Below, one piece after another: positions 54,235-63,887 of a DNA stretch of 64,000 nucleotides. The stretch's first letter is position 1; the number at the start of each line of letters is the position of its first letter. Below the pieces are notes generated by a model. The model saw only the letters and a program-made list of their open reading frames with translations, was not told the origin of the DNA and ran no database searches. The stretch spans positions 5,170,001-5,234,000 of the forward strand of contig NZ_JAPFCC010000001.1 of the NCBI RefSeq assembly GCF_025562715.2. Reading direction: 5' to 3'. Source of the DNA: Endozoicomonas gorgoniicola. Lineage in GTDB: Bacteria; Pseudomonadota; Gammaproteobacteria; Pseudomonadales; Endozoicomonadaceae. Both the position numbers and the translations under genes were made by a program.

Positions 54235-57200
54235 TTACCGTAGTCGCTGTTCTGCCTCATTGAGTTTGGTCATTTTTTCACTGATCTCTGCTGTTCTCTT
54301 TTCATGATGCTCTCCCGCCCGCTGATACTGCTCCGTTGTTATCCTCCCTTCTGAATGCTTCAGGCTGGCGCTCCTATAATCCTTATTAACCTGCTGTTGA
54401 CGTTTTACCAGATCACTGATCTCAAACTGATAAAACTGCTCGGTTCGTACAGGTCGCAACTTGATTCCCACAGAGGCTAAAGCTGAGTCACGGGTAAGGA
54501 TTGGGTTATCCATGCCATCAACACCAGTAAACTGACCACCACCCAGAGCGCTAGCCGTCACATTGGCAATGTCCACAATGGTTGCGGCTATGCTGTTTGG
54601 TTCCTCTCCCCGGGCTTTAGCCTCAGCAACATTATTTGCCAGCCCTTCGATAATTTTTTGTTGGTGATAACTACCCGGTGTCAGAATGTTGGAGGGTCCC
54701 CAGCTTTGATACATATAGTTGGTATACGCGCTCACTTTCTCTTGCACGGACGCTTCAGGAGAAACGATTTCCCGACCTTTCCAGTTTTCATTCCAGGCGA
54801 TGTCGTACAATACATGAAGTGGGTTTGAGCCTAACCAGTCACTTCCCCAGGCTGCAAGAGCAGGAGGGACTGATCCGGCGCGGTTACTCGCTTCACCCAA
54901 AAAGGGGTTCCCCAAAGCATGAGCATTAGCCAGCGACAGTTTGTAACCTTCCAGGAAAGGAATAGAAATTGAGTTATTCGCGCCAAACATCGTCCGTCCT
55001 TTCATCCAGTTCGGATACAGTGCGTTTTCATCTTCTACTCTCTGCCAGTACTCTCCGGGCTGAAGATCATCATTAACCGACATTCCCGCGAAATTAATTC
55101 CTTCATACGCAGCCGCGAGCATAAACAACCTTTCCGGCCTTTCAATGGCGTTGCGAATCATCGCTGGTACAGCTAACCAGGTATAACTGATAAATGGGCT
55201 ACCAATAGGGAGGTCTCTGGCAATCTTCACCGCTTTAGGAAGGTCGTTATAGTCAAAGAAAAAACGATTAGCGTCTTGTACTGCCGCCAGTGGAGCCTTC
55301 CCCTTATTCCGCTCGCTCATATAAACCGCCAGCTTAAAGAACTCATCCTCCAGTCGGTAAAGGTTCTGTGCAGATCTGGCCATTGCGTGAACGGGTTTTC
55401 TGAAAAACTGTGAAGCAGGAGCGGCGACAGCTTTACCCAGTTCAAGACCAGAACCCAATCGGGTATCAGCGCCTTTCACTGCGTTCCTGGTTTTGATAAA
55501 CCACTCCTTAAATCTCATAACCTGGTCAGTGGTTTCAATGGCGTCAGGAATCTCTGGCTGATTTCTCAGTTTTTCCGCCAGATCATCCAGAACACTGTTA
55601 GTTCCCCCTTCGGCGTTCTTCACAATGCTGGAGCCCCAGTCAGAACCAAACAGGCCAGCATCACGGGCTTCTTTCCATATCTCGCTGTTCTCCCCCTGAT
55701 TCAGCTCTTTCAGCGCATTAGCCAGATACTTTGCCTCATAACCCGACAGATAATACATTTCAGTATTACTGAAAGTGTTATTGAAATGCGTCACCGGGTT
55801 ATAGACTGTCTTCCAGAGCTTCCAGCGATTCACCGCGCCACGGTAAACCTGAACAGGAAGGCTATTGCCAAAAGGCGCTCGGCCATGATGACGAAGTGCA
55901 GCCCATATATCAGGTCGCACATATTGACCGGAAAGCGCACCATACTTTTTCAGTGGGGAGTTTTTATTGACCTTGCTATCAGGAACATGAACCCACTCTT
56001 TACCGTCAACAACTTTCGGAGAGCTGCTCACCCAGTCACTGTTTCTGGCAGCGCGATCAAACATAGTCGCCATACTCAGGTCATGAGCCACTTCCGCCTG
56101 ACCGCGAACAAAACGATAACCTGCGTCTTCTATCTCGCCCCATGAAGTACGCTCTTCTTTTGTCCAGTCACGCCAGAACAGACCTTTATCCTTAACCTGT
56201 CCGCGCATATGCCAACTGCGTCCGGTATCCGTTAACCCGTTCTGGCGAACAGGCTGTTTCTTCATTTTCCGGAACCAGTCTTTATTTCCATCCAGTTGAG
56301 TTGCCGTCTTTGGTTCTTCAATACCGGGTACTTTCGGTACTTCATCAGAAGTGAAAATAAAGCTTCGGGTCTTGCCATCCTGAACGCCCAGATACTCCCT
56401 GAACTTAATGGCCTCGATGCTGTCACGTTGCTCCTTCAATTCACCCAGTTTCCCACGGGTTTCAGGGTTAATCAGGTCACCCAGCTTTTTCTCAAGTTTG
56501 TTGATCTGCTCAGTCAGATCAGCATGCTCTTTTAATAACTGACGACCACGGGTAGACATAAATTCCTGACTGAACGTATCATCGGTTCCCCGTCGTGCAC
56601 TCCAGGAGCCGGACAGGGACTGTTTCTTCGGACTGGTCTTCAGAGGGTTCTTTAACAGCTTCAGATGTTTGGCGTAATAGCGGTGCAGGTAGCCACCAGT
56701 TTCCAGTTCTGCCGGTAACATGCCCAGCTTCTTCATCCGGTCAGAAGTGAAGGTGATAAACTCATCCAGCTCATGAGCCTGCTTGTGAATTAGGTTGTAA
56801 TCTTTGATGATGCCCCGGTTTTCAATCAGGTCAGCCATTATTGCCCGTTCTGAAGGTGTAAAGCTCTCCATCAGAACCTTACCCACCTGTTCCGTCTGGC
56901 GATCAATCACCTGCTTCATCAGCTGCTGCTTTTTCTTTAGGTCACGAACTTCAGCGTTACCACGGCCAATCAGTGGCAGTTCATCCAGAGCCTTACCCAG
57001 CTTTTCAAAATAACGTCCGGTGATGCTATCTACACCAATCACTTTCGCTTTACGCAGTCCCCAGCTGGCAGCGCCGCCCATCGCAGCACCTTCCATCACA
57101 TCTTGCCACCAGGTACCCGAAAAGGTTTCCTGATCGGAACTCACGCCACCGTAAACACCACCGGCTGCGGCTGAGAAGCCACCTTCCAGCCCCAGTTCTT

Positions 57201-60200
57201 TTCCCACTTCCCGAAAGGCGACACCCACAGGGTTTGCATAGAACGTACTCTGGCTGGGAATATCCTGACGGGTACCCAAAGCTTTTCCCTGTCCATCCAC
57301 GACATCAACCAGGCGAACATTCGCCTGCTGACTGAAACCGTTTAAATTACCGGCGATCTGGGAAACTTCGGAGTTTTGGGCACTGTCCACCCGTGCACCA
57401 ATATAAGAGGCATTGGTCTGGTCAATGGCTGAAAGCAGTTGACGGGAACCACCACTCTCACCAGTGCGCAGGCTGCGCATTTCATCTTTAGACAAAGATA
57501 AAAAGCCAACGGGCCGAGCTTGGTTATCCAGAAGAACCACACCCTCTTTCTGTTGATCATTAGTGGTGAAGTACCGCTCCAGATCGTCACCACTCAATAC
57601 CGGAGGCTGATCGGTACTTTTTCCTGTCAGTTTTCGTTCGGTCAGATCCAGAGATTCACGACGGCCATAAGCTGGTATAGGTGCTTCTATCTCGCCATCA
57701 ATATCCAGCTGATCCGCTGCCATTTCATTTCCAAACTCACCCTGTCGGTTAGTTGGGTGGTAATAGCTGTACTTGTTAGAGGGGCCGATCACTACTGAGC
57801 CCTGGGCTTCAATGCCGGTCCCGTCCAGAAGGTCATGAAGCTGAGCGGTCAGGTCTCTGTCCATAGGGCTCTGAGATACATTGCCGGAAGGGTGGTTATG
57901 AGCGAACCATGCCTTCTTTGCGCCCGGTGTATTACTGATCAGTCCAGCCACTGCGCCCGGGTTCACCATCGTATTATCACGATCACCCGTGAACATTTTG
58001 GCGACTCGTAACACTTCACCATTGTCGTCCGTCACAACGGTGATAAACGACTCCTGAGCGTCTTTCCTGAACGGTGCGGTAATATGAGCCATATCACTGG
58101 GTTCGCTGATCACTTTTTTACCGGTCGGGAGTCTGCTGGTTTTCACATGACGGACAGAGCGCCCCATCACTTCCAGACCATCACCTGAGTCACCGGTTTT
58201 CAGGTAGACTCTGGCTTCTCCGTCACTGACGGGAGTGGATTCAGCGACAGCGGCTCTTCGTCCAGCTCCAACTTGTTCGCCTGCTCCACGGCCTGCTTTA
58301 TCATCTGTTCGTAAAGACGCGCCTTCTTCCTTTCGGAAGGGTTGAGACGGGTTATTTTTTGTGGGAATGGTTTGCGCTGCTTCGCCATGACGCCCTCTCA
58401 AGGTTCGATTGGTTGAATCAATAAAGTCCGATTTGCTGACCGTGGACGCTCCAAACAGATCATCACCGCCCTTGATGACATGATTTTCTAACTGGAGCCC
58501 CAGCTCTTTCAGGGCTTCACCCATACGACGGGGAGAGCGCATATTGTTATCCAGGAAACGAGCTAACTGACCAGTGACTTCTTCGGTTTCTTGCAGCAGG
58601 GATTTCTGATCAAGAATTTCGCTCACGGCCTGACGATCACGGCGAGACGTGCGAATTATATCCACAGCGTCCATGAGGTTCGTAACAATGTTCACGTCAC
58701 TGCCACCCAGTGCCTGATCCATGGAACGGGCTCGGGCAAAAGCAGGGCTGGCGGTATTTAGTGCGTTCAGCAGGTTCCTGACATCAGGGTCGGCTTCTTC
58801 TGCGAACAGGGTAATCAACCGGTCATCATCGTAGGCTTTAGAAAACACAGCGGCCTGAACCCGCTTCACCATATCGGCGTTGGGTCTGCCCTGACTGTCA
58901 ATCATGGAGCCTGCTTCCATCTCGCCTACACGATCCACAAAGGCTCTCAGGAACGCATGATTTTCAGTGTTAGACATACCGCCATCACTGTCCGGCGCAT
59001 ACATCAGAATATCTTCATCCTGAAGTAACTCCGCGTCCATTCGTGCCTGCTCCGTAGGGCTGAGCCGGGCTATATCACTCTGGTTGGCTTCCCGGGTAAA
59101 CTGAGCCCGTTGAAGCTCATTCATCGGTGTCTTGCGAACACGAACCAGAACAGGCTGTTTCATACCGGCTATCTGTTGCTGATCCATACCATAAAAGCCA
59201 GCGTTTCCTTCAAGCCAGTTTCGATACTCTGCCCCTTTCTCACCCTGGTAGGCATACCGTAATGCGGATACACGGCCATTACCGGATTCAACCACACCAT
59301 CGGGCCCCACAATAGGAGCCCCGTCGGACGCTTTGGGAGAGGCTGACAACCATTCAGGCCGTAGGGTTGCAGCCAGCTTTCTCAACTGCGCTTCACTGGC
59401 TCCCCGGCCCCTGTCCCTTGGTTGCAGGGCTGAAGGATAATCCGGATTCTCAATACCGTTTTCCTGATGAGAAGTGATCAGGTCTTCAGCTTCAACCACA
59501 CGATACTCAATATCGACCGGTGTTCCCCGAATGGTGGTCACTCGGCTCATGGGGCTTGCTGGGGTAGCGGAGCTTACAGATCCGGAAGCCTGAACGCCGG
59601 AAAGTGGGTCTGTTACAGGAACTTTGGATCCGGATTCTGGGGAATCAACTGTCTCAGCCGTTTGCGCACTGACTTGCTCAGTGGATAAGGTTTCAGACTC
59701 TTCTGTGTTTTTTGGCTGGCTTGGTTCATCGAATATTTCCTTTTTTGGTTTTACAAACGCGCCTTCATCGGTCTGGATCACTTCAACCAGATCACTGATA
59801 AAATCTTCCGGATCGTCATAACCTGCTTTTCTCGCCTGATTTCGGATCTGCTTGTCTTTAGCCAGTTTCGGTGCCGCTTTCAGCCATTGGCTCATTTTCA
59901 CCAGACCTTCACCGGCTTTTACTGCGGACGCATCAAACACTGCTCCCGCGCCCACTTCGATCAATGCGTTCTGAAGACGAGCCTGAACGTTTTCACCCGG
60001 GCTCATGCTTTCAGCACCTTCCGGACGACGCAGAAAACCTAACGGGCCACCGACTGCCGCACCTTCCACAACGGCACCAGTAGCGCCTGCGCCAACAGGA
60101 GTCAGGCCACGAGCCACCCTTAATGCTCTCAGCCCGGCTACACCTGCGCCAAAGGGTAAGAGTGTTCCAACGGCTTCACCCAGAAAGTTCTGTAAAGGGT

Positions 60201-61005
60201 GATTAGTGGCTTCCTCGTTTCGGATCAGTTGCTCAGCTCGCTCAAGGGCTGCTACCTGAAGATCGTCACTGTTTAGCCTGTCTTCGTCAGGTGCGTTTGC
60301 GTAGCCAAACGTCAAATCGTTATAAAAGCCCCGGCGGAAAACATCCTGTTTACGGTCTTCGTCGGTGGTCAGTTGATTAGAGATATGACGCTGCTTATTG
60401 AGTTCCTCGCCGGTTAATTGGGCCAGTTGTAAAATGCTTTGTGCTTCCGGGGTTAACCCAGAGCCAAGTTGTTTAACCAGCGTCCGGCCTTCATAACCGG
60501 GGTAATAACCCTGCTCCAGATCATTCACAATCTGGCTGAACTCACTTTCTCTCAGGTATTGCAAACCCAGTTCATAATCACTCTGAATGGTAGCCAGATC
60601 ACGAACAGATAATTCAGGACGAACCGGTTCAGCCAGAGTGTGGGAAGCCATAACGGGCAGAGCCTGTTCTGCCTGATAATCGGCCAGTGCCAGCTCATAG
60701 TCAGCCATGGCCGCCTGATGTTGCTCTTCTTCTGTCATCAGGTCGTTATAGCGAGTGTCGTAGGGTGACAGTTGTGGCTGTGCAGGGGGTTCAGGTTGAA
60801 TGCCTTCAGTGGGTGAACGACTGCCTTCAAGTTCCGCCAGGAGGGAGGGGTCAGAAACATAATTCCGCCCTGTTGCCGGAGTGCTTTCACCATTGAGTTG
60901 GGCCAGAAGGGCGGGGTCATTAATATACTGTTTTTGGTTGCTGTCGCCGTTAAGTTCGTCCAGAAGTGCCGGATCGGAAATATACTCTTTCACTTCCTGT
61001 ACCAC
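54235..61005 (-). CDS. Giant phage polyvalent protein (ParB-like, RadC/JAB and LPD-type domains)
   Basis: 2256 residues. Residues about 6-63 hold three short repeats of YxxDPxLLxxLNG. A DdrB/ParB-like domain lies around 490-690 (VVESGNGRVSALRYAYQG). A RadC-like JAB metalloprotease domain with intact HNHPSG plus following Asp is near 1035-1055. It is followed at about 1130-1230 by a related segment (VVLLDNQARPVGFLSLS) that lacks the metal ligands. A long coiled-coil region and a C-terminal domain near 1750-2010 (FFFDYNDLPKAVKIARDLPI) resemble polyvalent-associated domains. Such proteins are thought to be injected with phage or plasmid DNA to counter host defences. It starts at GTG, overlapping the upstream gene by 16 bases. 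Confidence 0.82.
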   Translation of the reverse strand: MVQEVKEYISDPALLDELNGDSNQKQYINDPALLAQLNGESTPATGRNYVSDPSLLAELEGSRSPTEGIQPEPPAQPQLSPYDTRYNDLMTEEEQHQAAMADYELALADYQAEQALPVMASHTLAEPVRPELSVRDLATIQSDYELGLQYLRESEFSQIVNDLEQGYYPGYEGRTLVKQLGSGLTPEAQSILQLAQLTGEELNKQRHISNQLTTDEDRKQDVFRRGFYNDLTFGYANAPDEDRLNSDDLQVAALERAEQLIRNEEATNHPLQNFLGEAVGTLLPFGAGVAGLRALRVARGLTPVGAGATGAVVEGAAVGGPLGFLRRPEGAESMSPGENVQARLQNALIEVGAGAVFDASAVKAGEGLVKMSQWLKAAPKLAKDKQIRNQARKAGYDDPEDFISDLVEVIQTDEGAFVKPKKEIFDEPSQPKNTEESETLSTEQVSAQTAETVDSPESGSKVPVTDPLSGVQASGSVSSATPASPMSRVTTIRGTPVDIEYRVVEAEDLITSHQENGIENPDYPSALQPRDRGRGASEAQLRKLAATLRPEWLSASPKASDGAPIVGPDGVVESGNGRVSALRYAYQGEKGAEYRNWLEGNAGFYGMDQQQIAGMKQPVLVRVRKTPMNELQRAQFTREANQSDIARLSPTEQARMDAELLQDEDILMYAPDSDGGMSNTENHAFLRAFVDRVGEMEAGSMIDSQGRPNADMVKRVQAAVFSKAYDDDRLITLFAEEADPDVRNLLNALNTASPAFARARSMDQALGGSDVNIVTNLMDAVDIIRTSRRDRQAVSEILDQKSLLQETEEVTGQLARFLDNNMRSPRRMGEALKELGLQLENHVIKGGDDLFGASTVSKSDFIDSTNRTLRGRHGEAAQTIPTKNNPSQPFRKEEGASLRTDDKAGRGAGEQVGAGRRAAVAESTPVSDGEARVYLKTGDSGDGLEVMGRSVRHVKTSRLPTGKKVISEPSDMAHITAPFRKDAQESFITVVTDDNGEVLRVAKMFTGDRDNTMVNPGAVAGLISNTPGAKKAWFAHNHPSGNVSQSPMDRDLTAQLHDLLDGTGIEAQGSVVIGPSNKYSYYHPTNRQGEFGNEMAADQLDIDGEIEAPIPAYGRRESLDLTERKLTGKSTDQPPVLSGDDLERYFTTNDQQKEGVVLLDNQARPVGFLSLSKDEMRSLRTGESGGSRQLLSAIDQTNASYIGARVDSAQNSEVSQIAGNLNGFSQQANVRLVDVVDGQGKALGTRQDIPSQSTFYANPVGVAFREVGKELGLEGGFSAAAGGVYGGVSSDQETFSGTWWQDVMEGAAMGGAASWGLRKAKVIGVDSITGRYFEKLGKALDELPLIGRGNAEVRDLKKKQQLMKQVIDRQTEQVGKVLMESFTPSERAIMADLIENRGIIKDYNLIHKQAHELDEFITFTSDRMKKLGMLPAELETGGYLHRYYAKHLKLLKNPLKTSPKKQSLSGSWSARRGTDDTFSQEFMSTRGRQLLKEHADLTEQINKLEKKLGDLINPETRGKLGELKEQRDSIEAIKFREYLGVQDGKTRSFIFTSDEVPKVPGIEEPKTATQLDGNKDWFRKMKKQPVRQNGLTDTGRSWHMRGQVKDKGLFWRDWTKEERTSWGEIEDAGYRFVRGQAEVAHDLSMATMFDRAARNSDWVSSSPKVVDGKEWVHVPDSKVNKNSPLKKYGALSGQYVRPDIWAALRHHGRAPFGNSLPVQVYRGAVNRWKLWKTVYNPVTHFNNTFSNTEMYYLSGYEAKYLANALKELNQGENSEIWKEARDAGLFGSDWGSSIVKNAEGGTNSVLDDLAEKLRNQPEIPDAIETTDQVMRFKEWFIKTRNAVKGADTRLGSGLELGKAVAAPASQFFRKPVHAMARSAQNLYRLEDEFFKLAVYMSERNKGKAPLAAVQDANRFFFDYNDLPKAVKIARDLPIGSPFISYTWLAVPAMIRNAIERPERLFMLAAAYEGINFAGMSVNDDLQPGEYWQRVEDENALYPNWMKGRTMFGANNSISIPFLEGYKLSLANAHALGNPFLGEASNRAGSVPPALAAWGSDWLGSNPLHVLYDIAWNENWKGREIVSPEASVQEKVSAYTNYMYQSWGPSNILTPGSYHQQKIIEGLANNVAEAKARGEEPNSIAATIVDIANVTASALGGGQFTGVDGMDNPILTRDSALASVGIKLRPVRTEQFYQFEISDLVKRQQQVNKDYRSASLKHSEGRITTEQYQRAGEHHEKRTAEISEKMTKLNEAEQRLR
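58200..58388 (-). CDS. Possible embedded gene overlapping the polyvalent gene
   Basis: 62 residues in a different frame of the same strand. The ATG is preceded by GAGAGGG at good spacing. The peptide is basic then acidic and helical (RLNPSERKKARLYEQMIKQA), with protein-like composition. The polyvalent frame here is low in complexity (Ala/Gly/Arg/Glu-rich linker between its ParB-like and JAB domains). It may be a genuine overprinted gene or a chance ORF. Confidence 0.35.
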   Translation of the reverse strand: MAKQRKPFPQKITRLNPSERKKARLYEQMIKQAVEQANKLELDEEPLSLNPLPSVTEKPEST

Positions 61006-62093
61006 CCGTTCTTGTCCCGATAATAAGTTACGCCGTTGACGGTTCTGGTTTCCAGAGGTTCTTCTGTGGAGTCTTCGCTTTGAACGCCTTGATGTTGTGA
61101 AGCAGAACCCCCCTGATTTATCTTGTCCACCATGGAAGGAATGGACTCATCAGGTCGGGCGATAGTGAACAGTTCAGTAGCGAACTGTTTTACTTTTTCG
61201 GGGTTAGAGCCAAAGCCGGTTGAAGGTGAAGTGCTGGCCTGCTTAATAAATTCTTCCCAGAGTTGGCTGGATGTTTTGCGGCGGGTACTGGTAAGAATTT
61301 GAAGAGCCTCGCCACCGCTATAGCCATAGTCTTTCATCAGTTCAATGTTCTTCTCCAGGGAAGTCGCACTCTCGCTAGCGGCGATTCGGAGAGGTTGTCC
61401 GTTGTTATCCTGAGCAGGGGTATAATCAATTCCACCGTTTAGATTAGGAGTAGCGTTATAGTAAGTCGCGTTACCATCAGCACCTTCCACCTTAACCCTT
61501 TCAGGTTTGAACAGAGATTTGTTATTGGCTGCGTCTACCTTCATCAAACCGGGGACGTTTCCATTAGTCAGGAAGTCTGCCAGTACCTGATTACGCATTT
61601 CTTCCTGCTTGCCTTTTGCCAGAGCCTCCAGACCTTCACCTTTGAGCTTGTCGGTAAAATGAAGAATGGCTTCTGTCGAATCACGGCCAAAGCGGTTATA
61701 GGTCAGGCCACCACTGTGACGAACTGGAGAAATATCCAACCCGTTAGCCAGATTGCCTTGTGCATAAGCATTGTCACCAAGGCCATTCTTGGCTATTCGG
61801 AAAGAATCTCGTTTATCTTGTGCCAGATCACCCAGCATCATCTCTTTTTTGTTGAGTCCTGCCAGTGCCATTTGCTGAGCCAGCTTTAATTCATCGCCGC
61901 TGTTCCAGGTCTGTGGTCGAAGTGGTATCTGTGGATTTTTGGCCTGACGACGCTGGGCGTCCAGTGCCAAAACATTATCCAGAGCGTCATTAAGCTGCTG
62001 CTGTTTTAATTCCTGCTGAAGTTCTAAAAGAGGCCGTTGAGTTCGTGCCTTAATGTCCCCGGCCCAGTCAGCTATGTCCTGAAAGAGAGGCAT
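60990..62093 (-). CDS. Phage protein upstream of polyvalent gene, probable virion component
   Basis: 367 residues, no family recognised. The N-terminus is helical and Gln-rich (LLELQQELKQQQLNDALDNV); the rest is mixed, ending in VNGVTYYRDKNGWYRK, a small beta-type tail. Its place just before the giant protein, with head-to-tail overlaps (TAATG at its start), suggests a late structural or ejection operon. Coding quality is clear from length. Confidence 0.7.
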   Translation of the reverse strand: MPLFQDIADWAGDIKARTQRPLLELQQELKQQQLNDALDNVLALDAQRRQAKNPQIPLRPQTWNSGDELKLAQQMALAGLNKKEMMLGDLAQDKRDSFRIAKNGLGDNAYAQGNLANGLDISPVRHSGGLTYNRFGRDSTEAILHFTDKLKGEGLEALAKGKQEEMRNQVLADFLTNGNVPGLMKVDAANNKSLFKPERVKVEGADGNATYYNATPNLNGGIDYTPAQDNNGQPLRIAASESATSLEKNIELMKDYGYSGGEALQILTSTRRKTSSQLWEEFIKQASTSPSTGFGSNPEKVKQFATELFTIARPDESIPSMVDKINQGGSASQHQGVQSEDSTEEPLETRTVNGVTYYRDKNGWYRK

Positions 62094-62653
62094 TATATTT
62101 TAACACCTCCACTAAAGTTCCAACTGCTACCGGATCCGCTGCTCTGACTGCTGCTCTTCTGCCCTTTGCCGCCAAAGAAAATAGAGGCTATTGCTGCAAG
62201 ATCTTCACGGGGGATCAGACTGTTCTGCAGGGCAGCCTGGTACTGCCGCATCCGATCCTGACTGACCAGTGCCGACATACTGGCTTCCACTTCCTTGTTG
62301 ATTCCATCCAGAGACTTGCTGGCAGATTCATTCGCCACCTGCTGGCCTCTCATGCGTTGGGCTACAGTCAGGGATGAGTCGTTCTTAATAGTGTCCATCT
62401 GATTATTAAGAAGCTCTTTTGTTGCCTGCCTTCGGGTCTCCCCTGCGCCGCCAATAGCTGACAGTTCCTCCTTAGTCAGAGGGTTGTAATTAACCGCAGC
62501 GGTGCCATTAGTTGCCCAGTCATTCAGGCGGCCTCCGCTGTTTTTGTTGATCATCTCGAAATACTTTTGAACCTCATCAGGGGATAGAGGGCTGCTTTCC
62601 GATGAACTCTGGCTTTTGCTTTTACTCTTACCGCCGCCCAGGCTGATTCCCAT
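62093..62653 (-). CDS. Ser-rich phage protein, probable virion/internal protein
   Basis: About 186 residues. Low-complexity Ser/Lys/Gly ends (GGGKSKSKSQSSSESS and SSSQSSGSGSSWNFSGG) flank a helical core (RRQATKELLNNQMDTIKND). The ATG at 62653 follows GGGAGGG. Flexible Ser/Gly tails and helical core are common in small phage internal proteins; no family can be named. Overlaps neighbours on both sides. Confidence 0.65.
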   Translation of the reverse strand: MGISLGGGKSKSKSQSSSESSPLSPDEVQKYFEMINKNSGGRLNDWATNGTAAVNYNPLTKEELSAIGGAGETRRQATKELLNNQMDTIKNDSSLTVAQRMRGQQVANESASKSLDGINKEVEASMSALVSQDRMRQYQAALQNSLIPREDLAAIASIFFGGKGQKSSSQSSGSGSSWNFSGGVKI

Positions 62654-63077
62654 GGTGCTTTCCCTCCCGCGAATACCACCGAACACGGCCGCGCCGGTTT
62701 ATCAGGTGTGCATTGAATGATTGAGCCTCCGGGTTGCGCGCTTCTGCCAGAATGCGGAGCCGTCGATAGGTGTTCCTGGGCGCGTCCGGAGATGTAATAC
62801 AGTGGGTGTAATAAATATGGTTACCAGGCCAGAGAATGAACTCTGAACGAATACATTGAATCAGACCGTCTTCCTTAATGACTTCAAGGCTTTTGTCGTC
62901 CAACGCCATCCAGCCAAGCCAACCATAAAGCTCGTTATCTGATCCGGTCAGGATGACCCATTGACCAGTATTCCAGTTATGACGAATGAGGGCGTCCAGA
63001 GTCAAATGATCAAACCCGGCGTAACTGGAGCTAGGTTTGTTAATCATCAGCTCGACCAGTTCAGACACCCTGTCCAT
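62628..63077 (-). CDS. Phage protein, function unknown
   Basis: 149 residues. LTGSDNELYGWLGWMALDDKSLEVI and HIYYTHCITSPDAPRNTYRRL suggest a small alpha/beta fold; a GNAT-like or maturation role is conceivable but cannot be shown. The C-terminal 26 bp of coding overlap the next gene. Basic C-terminus (RRGRVRWYSREGKHHG). Confidence 0.65.
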   Translation of the reverse strand: MDRVSELVELMINKPSSSYAGFDHLTLDALIRHNWNTGQWVILTGSDNELYGWLGWMALDDKSLEVIKEDGLIQCIRSEFILWPGNHIYYTHCITSPDAPRNTYRRLRILAEARNPEAQSFNAHLINRRGRVRWYSREGKHHGNQPGRR

Positions 63078-63078
63078 A

Positions 63079-63588
63079 TCAGCGCCAGTATTCGATCAGG
63101 TAACCACGAAACGCGATAACCAGCTTGCCTTTTGCTTTGTTCAGATCGTTACCAATATTGCGGATGAAGACGGACTCTTTACCCAGATACTGACCTTCTG
63201 GAATCACATCCTTTCCTTTAATAGAGATCCGCTTAACGTGGGTTCCGTTAATAGCGAAAGCTGCCAGAAGTTGCCCACTTTCTGTTTCCAGAGCCAACAG
63301 AACTTCATTTTCCACCGCTTCTACTGCGTGCAGGTCTAAGCGTTCAAGAACATAGCCTTCTGGCGTATCTGTGAAATAACCCAGCTGCCCGGGCAACAAT
63401 CGAACGATAGGCAGTTCAAGGTACTGAGGGGCACAGACTACACGGGGGTTCGATGGCCAGTTGATGCTCAACGTCATGGAGAGGTCAGGTCGGCGGCCTT
63501 CAGGTTCTTCCGGAACTTCAAACACTTCAGGAAATTCTTCAGAGGTAGTGGGGTCTTGTGGCTTCTGCTTAGTTTCTTTGCTGGACAT
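63079..63588 (-). CDS. Phage structural-type protein, function unknown
   Basis: About 169 residues. An acidic disordered start (SEEFPEVFEVPEEPEGRRPD) is followed by a beta-rich region (APQYLELPIVRLLPGQLGYF, GQLLAAFAINGTHVKRISI). The ATG at 63588 has CGGAG upstream; the earlier ATG at 63624 is less likely. The layout fits a tail or head accessory protein but no family is recognised. Confidence 0.65.
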   Translation of the reverse strand: MSSKETKQKPQDPTTSEEFPEVFEVPEEPEGRRPDLSMTLSINWPSNPRVVCAPQYLELPIVRLLPGQLGYFTDTPEGYVLERLDLHAVEAVENEVLLALETESGQLLAAFAINGTHVKRISIKGKDVIPEGQYLGKESVFIRNIGNDLNKAKGKLVIAFRGYLIEYWR

Positions 63589-63665
63589 GCTAAAAAGCTC
63601 CGGTAAGTATTGGTGGATACTCACTGAAGCCTATTAGATTGTTGATATGAGATCAACGCGAGCAG

Positions 63666-63887
63666 TCAGAGAAGCAGGATCGACAAGGTACAGCTTTGAT
63701 TACAGGTCAGAACCAGCTTGCCCGTGCCATTCTCCCCGCTACGCCAGACAGTGCAGGCTGCCGTCCGGTCAACCACTACCCAGCCAGCCACCGGACGACC
63801 CAACCCATGTTCAATAGCAAAAGGCCGGTTCGCCGTGACGCTGACAGTAATAGGGCGAGTCTGGAAGGAAGGAAGCAGGTTACTCAT
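63666..63887 (-). CDS. Small beta-rich phage protein
   Basis: 73 residues: SFQTRPITVSVTANRPFAIEH followed by GLGRPVAGWVVVDRTAA, a pattern seen in small phage virion proteins in which a helix-free beta domain carries H-G-L-G-R-x-P-x-G-W. It overlaps the upstream tail gene by four bases (ATGA). Confidence 0.65.
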   Translation of the reverse strand: MSNLLPSFQTRPITVSVTANRPFAIEHGLGRPVAGWVVVDRTAACTVWRSGENGTGKLVLTCNQSCTLSILLL

